A stretch of 6,208 nt of DNA from assembly GCA_025774735.1 (NCBI GenBank), contig JALGZU010000176.1, positions 1 to 6,208 of the forward strand, in the 5' to 3' direction. Both the position numbers and the translations under genes were made by a program. Shown in pieces: positions 1 to 4,709 of this stretch (its first letter is position 1; every line of letters starts with the position of its first letter). Below the pieces are notes generated by a model that was not told the origin of the DNA, ran no database searches, and saw nothing but the letters and a program-made list of their open reading frames with translations. This stretch comes from a candidate division LCP-89 bacterium. Lineage in GTDB: Bacteria > Electryoneota > B3-LCP.

Positions 1-58
1 GAATAGGGTCATCCGGTTGGGAAAAATTGCCGCAAGGTTCTAATTTCATACAATGGGC

Positions 59-87
59 TTGACATGGAGAATAAAATTACGTAAAAT
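59..87 (+). promoter_or_regulatory. Sigma-70-like promoter of the four-gene cluster
   Basis: A perfect -35 box TTGACA lies at 59-64. It is followed by a 17-base spacer and a -10 box TAAAAT at 82-87, which has one mismatch to TATAAT. The spacing is ideal and the spacer is AT-rich. Transcription would start near 93-96, giving a leader of about 27 bases before the GTG start at 122, too short for a riboswitch. This is the only promoter-like element I see ahead of the cluster. The E. coli-like consensus differs from the -7/-33 promoter type known in Bacteroidetes. No clear operator palindrome overlaps it. Confidence 0.72.
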
Positions 88-110
88 ATGAGCGTAAATC
101 TCCGACTTCT

Positions 111-115
111 AAGGG
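111..115 (+). promoter_or_regulatory. Ribosome binding site deciding a GTG start
   Basis: AAGGG at 111-115 sits 6 bases before the GTG at 122. This is a plausible Shine-Dalgarno spacing, and it supports the GTG because a complete signal peptide begins exactly there. The next in-frame ATG codons lie far downstream, and using one would lose the signal peptide. Confidence 0.55.
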
Positions 116-121
116 TTTATT

Positions 122-898
122 GTGCGGTATTCAGGGATAAAAATAGTCTTGCTCGCGTTGATATCGGTTTTCTTCTCATTTCCATCCTCCGCCTCTGTTA
201 GTCTGAACTTGCAGTTGGAAGGCAATGCGCATGGGGGGGTCGTATTTGCGAAAAATCAAAACCTTATTGACGGGACGCCGTCCTCCGTAATCTTCCGATC
301 TCTCTTGGTTTCCAACTTTACAGATAACATAAAAGCATACTTCGTATTGTCTATTAGCGCAACGCGCGGCGTGCTATTATGCAGTCAAAGCCGGTGGTTT
401 ACTCTCCAACCCGGACCGTTCCATCTGACCAATTTAGATCTAACCCGTAAAGAATCTCCCTGCAGGTTGACCAATGCTGTTGTCAGCGCTTTCGCCGAAA
501 ATATTCTATGCGAGGTCGAACAGCACGGATTCCTGCCGCCTGACGTCTATCAACTGAGGCTCGAACTCTACCGCGCCGAAGACCAAACCCTCCTCGCTTG
601 GGACGAACTCCATATTAAAGGGATAAATCCTTTTTCCGTAAATCGGATTGACCCTGATGGAAGCCGCCAACTTCAGGTTGTAACTGATAGGGTGAGTCCG
701 AATGTCGAGAGGATCTCAGATGCTCTGCGGAAAATACTGGGAGACGATTATTTAAAGGTGAAACTTGACTTAACTGGCTATCAACCGACAACCCGGTTGA
801 CTCTGAATGGGAGAACAGTTAGCATTGGAGAACTTGAGAAACTCGCCCTGCAGTTTGAGGCGAAGGACTGTAATATAGAGGACCTTTCCATCCGATGA
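122..898 (+). CDS. Exported protein of unknown function, first gene of the cyclase operon
   Basis: I do not recognise a named family. The 258-residue product starts at GTG with a classic Sec signal peptide: K7 in a short basic n-region, a hydrophobic core at about residues 8-20, then PSSAS with likely cleavage after A24 or S25. The mature part looks beta-rich up to about residue 175. It includes a segment around 139-150 (LPPDVYQLRLELY) and a following NP at 169-170. These resemble the 'lP-G-Y-l-l-eLyd' strands I recall from periplasmic beta-sandwich proteins of FCB-type bacteria. Residues 190-258 form a different, partly helical tail. Four cysteines (87, 114, 130, 250) remain in the mature protein and could form disulfides. 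There is no lipobox or C-terminal membrane anchor, so a soluble periplasmic or secreted location is inferred. The stop overlaps the next gene's start (ATGA), giving translational coupling. The gene is clearly more AT-rich than its neighbours. A G7 run lies at 233-239. Confidence 0.82.
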   Translation: MRYSGIKIVLLALISVFFSFPSSASVSLNLQLEGNAHGGVVFAKNQNLIDGTPSSVIFRSLLVSNFTDNIKAYFVLSISATRGVLLCSQSRWFTLQPGPFHLTNLDLTRKESPCRLTNAVVSAFAENILCEVEQHGFLPPDVYQLRLELYRAEDQTLLAWDELHIKGINPFSVNRIDPDGSRQLQVVTDRVSPNVERISDALRKILGDDYLKVKLDLTGYQPTTRLTLNGRTVSIGELEKLALQFEAKDCNIEDLSIR

Positions 899-1605
899 GT
901 GGCCGTTTTCAAAGCTTATTCGCGCTCTATGTTTGCTTCACGATCGTGGGATCGTTGCTCTGCTCTCACCATGGATTCGCTCAACCATCTCTGGATGATG
1001 ACAACTGTATCGCCATCGTCCGAAAAGCGGTACAACCGGTGCACATCAGACGGTCGAACAGGGAGGAATTCGTGCCGCTGGAAAACGGGGAGCGGATCTA
1101 TCCCGGGGACCGGATTTCTTGCTCCGATGGAGGATTTGCTTCGCTTTTGTTCACGGATTCCGCCGTGGAAATTAAGATCTTTTCGAACTCACAGCTAATC
1201 CTGCAGGGACAACGGTCTGAGGATACCATTTTGAAGCGTTTGTTTCTATCAGTTGGACGACTCTGGACGAAGGTCCTGCGCGGTGACCTGGAACTGGTTA
1301 CTCCCGCTTCCGTCGCCTCCGTTAAAGGGACGGAGTGGTGGACGATCGTGGAATCGTCGAGTGTGACGAGGACCGTCGTTCTTGAGGGGGAAGTCGAGGT
1401 TAAAAACCGGCTTTCAGGTTCGATGCAGGCGGTCGTTGCCGGTCATGCAGCCGTCGCCGGGCCGGGTGGTAACTTGGACGTTTCGACCACGCAGCACTTC
1501 GAACCGTTTTTGGAACCGGCGGATGATAAACCGGAATCCCTCGAAATTGAGTTCGAAAATAAATCGGGACAGAAGAAGAAACTTAAGATCGATTTTAGAG
1601 AGTAG
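895..1605 (+). CDS. Exported FecR-domain protein
   Basis: The 236-residue protein has a signal peptide: R4, hydrophobic residues 7-23, and likely cleavage after A29 (GFA|QPS). A FecR domain spans about residues 62-171. Diagnostic parts are ENGERIYPGDRI (63-74), a strand pair ending in F96-SNSQL, the run SVGRLWTKV (119-127), then TPASVASVKGTEW (136-148), which matches the family's P-x-A-x-x-x-V-R-G-T-E core, and VVLEGEVEV (161-169). C37 and C76 could pair in the periplasm. The C-terminus (214-236) is a charged strand-like tail. Unlike classical FecR anti-sigma regulators there is no cytoplasmic N-terminal domain, no retained transmembrane helix, and no FecI sigma factor nearby. A role in iron uptake is therefore not supported. 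A soluble periplasmic partner for the CHASE2 cyclase encoded next is inferred. The ATG overlaps the upstream stop by 4 bases. AGAGGA at 877-882 is a rather distant ribosome site, so reinitiation is likely. Confidence 0.9.
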   Translation: MSGRFQSLFALYVCFTIVGSLLCSHHGFAQPSLDDDNCIAIVRKAVQPVHIRRSNREEFVPLENGERIYPGDRISCSDGGFASLLFTDSAVEIKIFSNSQLILQGQRSEDTILKRLFLSVGRLWTKVLRGDLELVTPASVASVKGTEWWTIVESSSVTRTVVLEGEVEVKNRLSGSMQAVVAGHAAVAGPGGNLDVSTTQHFEPFLEPADDKPESLEIEFENKSGQKKKLKIDFRE

Positions 1606-1620
1606 AGGCGAAGCGGCATA

Positions 1621-3744
1621 ATGAACGCAGGACGGCTAAAGGTACTGTATTGGTGTCTCCCGCTTTTGATTGCAGTGGGATGCTGGAGTGTCTCTCATCT
1701 GAACACGATAGAGATGCTCGAGAAACGCCTCCTCGACGTGCGGTTCAAGTTGCGCGGCCCCAAAGCCATCGAATCGACTCCTTTCCAGATCGTCGCCGTC
1801 GATGATCAAAGTTTCAGGCAGCTACAAGAGAAATGGCCGTTCGGAGGATCTCTGTACGCTCGTCTGATCCGGAATCTGAACCGGGCCGGCGCCCGCCTCA
1901 TCGTCTTCGATATCGAATTCACCGAAGCCAATGCCCGGTACCCTCAGCAGGACTCGATATTCGCTCGAGCAATTGGTGATGCCGGCAATGTTATCCTGGC
2001 GGGCAAGATGGCGTACCAGTTCGATAATTATCTGCAGCAGCCCTACGCCCTGCCGGTGCCGCCGCTCGCCGCGTTCCTCGAAGCCGGGGCGGATTGGGGA
2101 ATCGTCAACGAGTTGCCGGATGCCGATGATTTCATCCGGCGGTATCTTCTCTACCTGTATCAGGGGGAGGAACTGTGTGGCTCCCTCGGTCTACAAACTT
2201 TAGCGGCGATGTATCATGTCCCTGACTGCACTAAGATACAGGTCCAGGAACGGATTTGCCGGTATGGCTCCCTGGAAATACCCCTCAATGATCCGCAGTC
2301 GTTTTTCATCAACTATTATGGTCCGGCCGGGACCTTTCCCGCGATCTCTTTCACCAGCGTTCTCGACGATGCTTCTTTCGATCTGGGACCGGAATACGAT
2401 AGCGATTACATGGAGATGTTCACCAGCGGCGCCAACGGTGTTACTGAGGCTGCTGTCCAGAATCCATTCAGAGATAAGGTCGTGTTGGTCGGCGTATCCG
2501 CTGCGGAATTGGGAGACGGCAAGAACACCCCATTTTACGACTATGAATTGACACCGCGTAAAACGCCCGGGGTGGAGATCCACGCGCACGCTATGCAGAC
2601 GATTTTGGATGGATCTTACATCCGCCGGATCCCGAGCTTTTATGTATTGCTCGTCTGCATATTTCTGGGGTACCTGAGTGTTTACTTGCTGGGCCGGTCC
2701 AGGCTGCTGCGAGGATCGGTGCAAGCCGCTTTTCTGGCTCTCGCAGTTTTCGTCGGCGCTTTCATCCTGTTTGAACGATGGCATCTCTGGCTTGACGTTG
2801 CCCCGTCGTTTTTCACTCTGGCTCTGGCATTTACCGGAGCGGCGCTATCCCGATATGGGATGGTCAAAGCTGAAAAAGCCCGCTTGAGGCTGCTCTTCTC
2901 CCGCTTCGTTCCCGAGGAGGTGATAGAAGAGCTGGTCTGCAAACCGCAACTTCTACGTCTGGGCGGCGAGAGGCGGCGTCTGACGATTCTGTTCGCCGAC
3001 CTCGAGGGATTCACCTCCATCGCTGAAAAATGTCAGCCCGAGGAACTTGTCGGGATGTTGAACGAGTATATGTCAAAGATGACCCGGCTTATTCTAGACC
3101 ATGGTGGAATCATCGATAAGTACGAAGGCGACCTCATCATGGCCGAGTTCGGAATTCCGGTTCCCAGCGAGGATCACAGCACTCAAGCCTGTCGTGCGGC
3201 GCTTAAAATGCAGCAGGCTCTCCGGAACCTGCACGCGAGGTGGCGTAGCCAGGGCAGACCGACACCCCGTTTCCGCATCGGTATCCACACCGGCGACGTC
3301 ATTGTCGGTAATATGGGGTCGAAAGAGGTCTTCGATTACACCGTGCTCGGCGATGCGGTCAACCTCTGTTCACGCCTTGAAGAAGCCAATAAATTCTACG
3401 GTACGACAATCCTAATCAGCCAGGCCACGAAGGAAGCACTTCCTCCAGAGGTGGTAACCCGGGAATTGGGCGAGCTGCAAGTGCGTGGCCGCAGCAGCGC
3501 AGTGATGGTTCATGAATTGCTGGCGGTCTCGGAAACCCTGCTTGACGACGATTTCAAAGAACGCATCGCCCTGTTCCGGCACGGAGTTTCTCATGTCCGT
3601 GAGGAGGAGTGGGAGGAAGCGGCAATCTATTTCGAACGCGCCCTGGAGATCGGTCCTGACGACCAGCCCTCCCGGATTCTGCTCGAACGCTGCCGGCAGA
3701 ATTCGACGGCACCCGCCCCAAAGATCGCAGTACTCAGTGAATGA
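1621..3744 (+). CDS. CHASE2-domain class III adenylate cyclase with TPR-like tail
   Basis: This 707-residue membrane enzyme should convert ATP to cAMP. TM1 is at about residues 8-26. A periplasmic CHASE2 sensor follows at about 30-335, with typical blocks LLDVRFKLRG (37-46), VAVDDQSF (58-65), GARLIVFDIEF (90-100), DKVVLVGVSA (285-294) and TPGVEIHAHAMQTIL (315-329). Three helices (about 340-357, 367-385, 389-410) return the chain to the cytoplasm. A linker with FSRFVPEEVIEEL (426-438) precedes the catalytic domain (about 447-620). The metal aspartates are D460 (FADLEGFT) and D504 (KYEGD). The purine-selecting pair is K500 and T574, and the transition-state pair is N581 and R585 (DAVNLCSR). A Lys/Thr pair is the pattern of class IIIb adenylate cyclases such as cyanobacterial CyaB1, favouring ATP over GTP. 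All catalytic residues are present in one chain, so a homodimer with two active sites is expected. Residues 648-690 form one TPR-like helix pair. The gene starts 15 bases after the FecR gene. Its stop overlaps the next start (ATGA). Confidence 0.95.
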   Translation: MNAGRLKVLYWCLPLLIAVGCWSVSHLNTIEMLEKRLLDVRFKLRGPKAIESTPFQIVAVDDQSFRQLQEKWPFGGSLYARLIRNLNRAGARLIVFDIEFTEANARYPQQDSIFARAIGDAGNVILAGKMAYQFDNYLQQPYALPVPPLAAFLEAGADWGIVNELPDADDFIRRYLLYLYQGEELCGSLGLQTLAAMYHVPDCTKIQVQERICRYGSLEIPLNDPQSFFINYYGPAGTFPAISFTSVLDDASFDLGPEYDSDYMEMFTSGANGVTEAAVQNPFRDKVVLVGVSAAELGDGKNTPFYDYELTPRKTPGVEIHAHAMQTILDGSYIRRIPSFYVLLVCIFLGYLSVYLLGRSRLLRGSVQAAFLALAVFVGAFILFERWHLWLDVAPSFFTLALAFTGAALSRYGMVKAEKARLRLLFSRFVPEEVIEELVCKPQLLRLGGERRRLTILFADLEGFTSIAEKCQPEELVGMLNEYMSKMTRLILDHGGIIDKYEGDLIMAEFGIPVPSEDHSTQACRAALKMQQALRNLHARWRSQGRPTPRFRIGIHTGDVIVGNMGSKEVFDYTVLGDAVNLCSRLEEANKFYGTTILISQATKEALPPEVVTRELGELQVRGRSSAVMVHELLAVSETLLDDDFKERIALFRHGVSHVREEEWEEAAIYFERALEIGPDDQPSRILLERCRQNSTAPAPKIAVLSE

Positions 3745-4625
3745 TGTCCGTTTTGCGCCACTCAATCGAATTCCACGCCTTACAATTTCTGGCGAGGTTA
3801 CTCCGCCTGCTTCCGCATAATGCCAGTCTGGTTGTCGGCGAAAACCTGGGATATCTTGTCTATCTGCTGAAAATCAGAACTGAAGTAACCCGGGATAATC
3901 TGAGACGCGCTTTCCCTGATTATAACGAGGAGCAAATTGAAAAAATTGTACTGGGGTGTTACAGGCATTTTGGTGCCCTGCTGGCCGAATTCGCCCGTCT
4001 TCCGCTGCTTCGCAGTGAAAACATCGGTGATTTCGTCGAAACCGATGACAGGAGTGTCCTGGATGAATCTCAGGCCAGAGGCAAGGGTGGGATTGTCGTA
4101 TCGGGGCACCTCGGCAACTGGGAGCTCATGGGTGCTTCCACCGCCGTGCTCGGATATCCTGTGTCCTATGTGGTAACGGATCAGCAGAATCCGAAGGTGG
4201 ACCGTTTCATGGACCAACTGCGGGAAAGCGCCGGGGTGCGCATCATCAAACGGAAGGATGCCATCAAGGGCATCATCAAGGCGATGAGGAATAACGAACT
4301 GGTGGCAATTTTAAGCGATCAGGATGCCCATGAGGCGGGAGCGTTCGTCCCTTTCTTCGGCAGGCCTGCCTCGACCCCCCGAGGCGCCGCCACTTTTGCG
4401 TTGAGGACGGGTTCCGATTTAATTTTCGTGGAATCGTATCGCCAGGGCCGCGGCAAGCTGAAGGTAATACATGAATTTGTGTCGCTGGAGGTTCTGCCCG
4501 ATGACCGGGATGCCGCCGTTCACGAACTGACGCGCCGGATTACAGCCCGCCTGGAAGAGGCTGTGCGCAGACATCCCGAACAGTGGTTCTGGATGCACCG
4601 ACGCTGGAAAACGTCCCCGCCTTAA
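3741..4625 (+). CDS. LpxL/HtrB-family lipid A (lysophospholipid) acyltransferase
   Basis: The 294-residue protein belongs to the LpxL/LpxM/HtrB family, which transfers a secondary acyl chain from acyl-ACP to a lipid A precursor at the inner face of the inner membrane. E. coli LpxL is of similar size (about 306 residues). The catalytic HX4E dyad is H123 and E128 in SGHLGNWEL (121-129). Other family blocks are NLRRAFP (53-59), SDQDAHEAGAFVPFFGRPA (192-210), TPRGAATFALRTG (212-224) and the C-terminal HPEQWFWMHRRWK (278-290). Residues 12-43 form a weakly hydrophobic N-terminal membrane-associated stretch. The gene has no clear Shine-Dalgarno, and its ATG (3741) overlaps the cyclase stop. It is therefore probably translated by reinitiation; a second ATG at 3744 is equally possible. 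Which acyl position or chain is used cannot be told. A related acyltransferase role on another lipid, such as an ornithine or glycolipid, is possible because no other lipid A gene is in view. Confidence 0.93.
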   Translation: MMSVLRHSIEFHALQFLARLLRLLPHNASLVVGENLGYLVYLLKIRTEVTRDNLRRAFPDYNEEQIEKIVLGCYRHFGALLAEFARLPLLRSENIGDFVETDDRSVLDESQARGKGGIVVSGHLGNWELMGASTAVLGYPVSYVVTDQQNPKVDRFMDQLRESAGVRIIKRKDAIKGIIKAMRNNELVAILSDQDAHEAGAFVPFFGRPASTPRGAATFALRTGSDLIFVESYRQGRGKLKVIHEFVSLEVLPDDRDAAVHELTRRITARLEEAVRRHPEQWFWMHRRWKTSPP

Positions 4626-4654
4626 CATTCTCCCAAGGTAAAGCGCCTGAAAAG

Positions 4655-4687
4655 CTAAAAAGCCCCCGAACAGGGGGCTTTAGTTTG
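4655..4687. terminator. Bidirectional intrinsic terminator between convergent genes
   Basis: A perfect 9-pair stem, AAAGCCCCC (4659-4667) with GGGGGCTTT (4673-4681), encloses the 5-base loop GAACA. On the plus strand it lies 33 bases after the acyltransferase stop and is followed by a modest T-rich stretch (TTTAGTTT). On the minus strand it lies 28 bases after the Ig-like gene's stop and is followed by a better T tract (TTTTTAGCTTTT read on that strand). It can therefore end transcription in both directions, and it fills the 84-base convergent intergenic gap. I see nothing else in that gap. Confidence 0.9.
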
Positions 4688-4709
4688 TAAGGTTGGATCC
4701 AGTCTATCG

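Noticed and set aside
2..43. A possible tail of an upstream gene ending at TAA 41-43 (frame 2, 13 codons)
   Set aside because: It is too short to judge, and one frame open over 40 bases is expected by chance.
1..49. A divergent minus-strand start (ATG at 47-49, open to the left edge)
   Set aside because: Only 16 codons are visible, there is no Shine-Dalgarno before it, and no family resemblance can be seen.
895..990. Lipoprotein signal (lipobox) at C23 of the FecR protein
   Set aside because: The residues before the Cys (GSLL) do not fit the lipobox, which needs a small residue at -1. The GFA|QPS signal peptidase I site fits better.
895..1605. Iron-dicitrate type FecIR-FecA regulatory system
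   Set aside because: No sigma factor or TonB receptor is present, and the FecR protein lacks the cytoplasmic anti-sigma part.
2200..2784. A 194-codon open frame on the minus strand inside the cyclase gene
   Set aside because: It lies wholly opposite a conserved CHASE2 region, its product is Ser/Arg/Gln-rich without family features, and it has no promoter or ribosome site. It is a shadow of the real gene.
1621..3744. Guanylate cyclase or inactive pseudo-cyclase
   Set aside because: K500/T574 match ATP-selecting class IIIb enzymes rather than the Glu/Cys-type pair of guanylate cyclases, and both metal aspartates plus N581/R585 are present.
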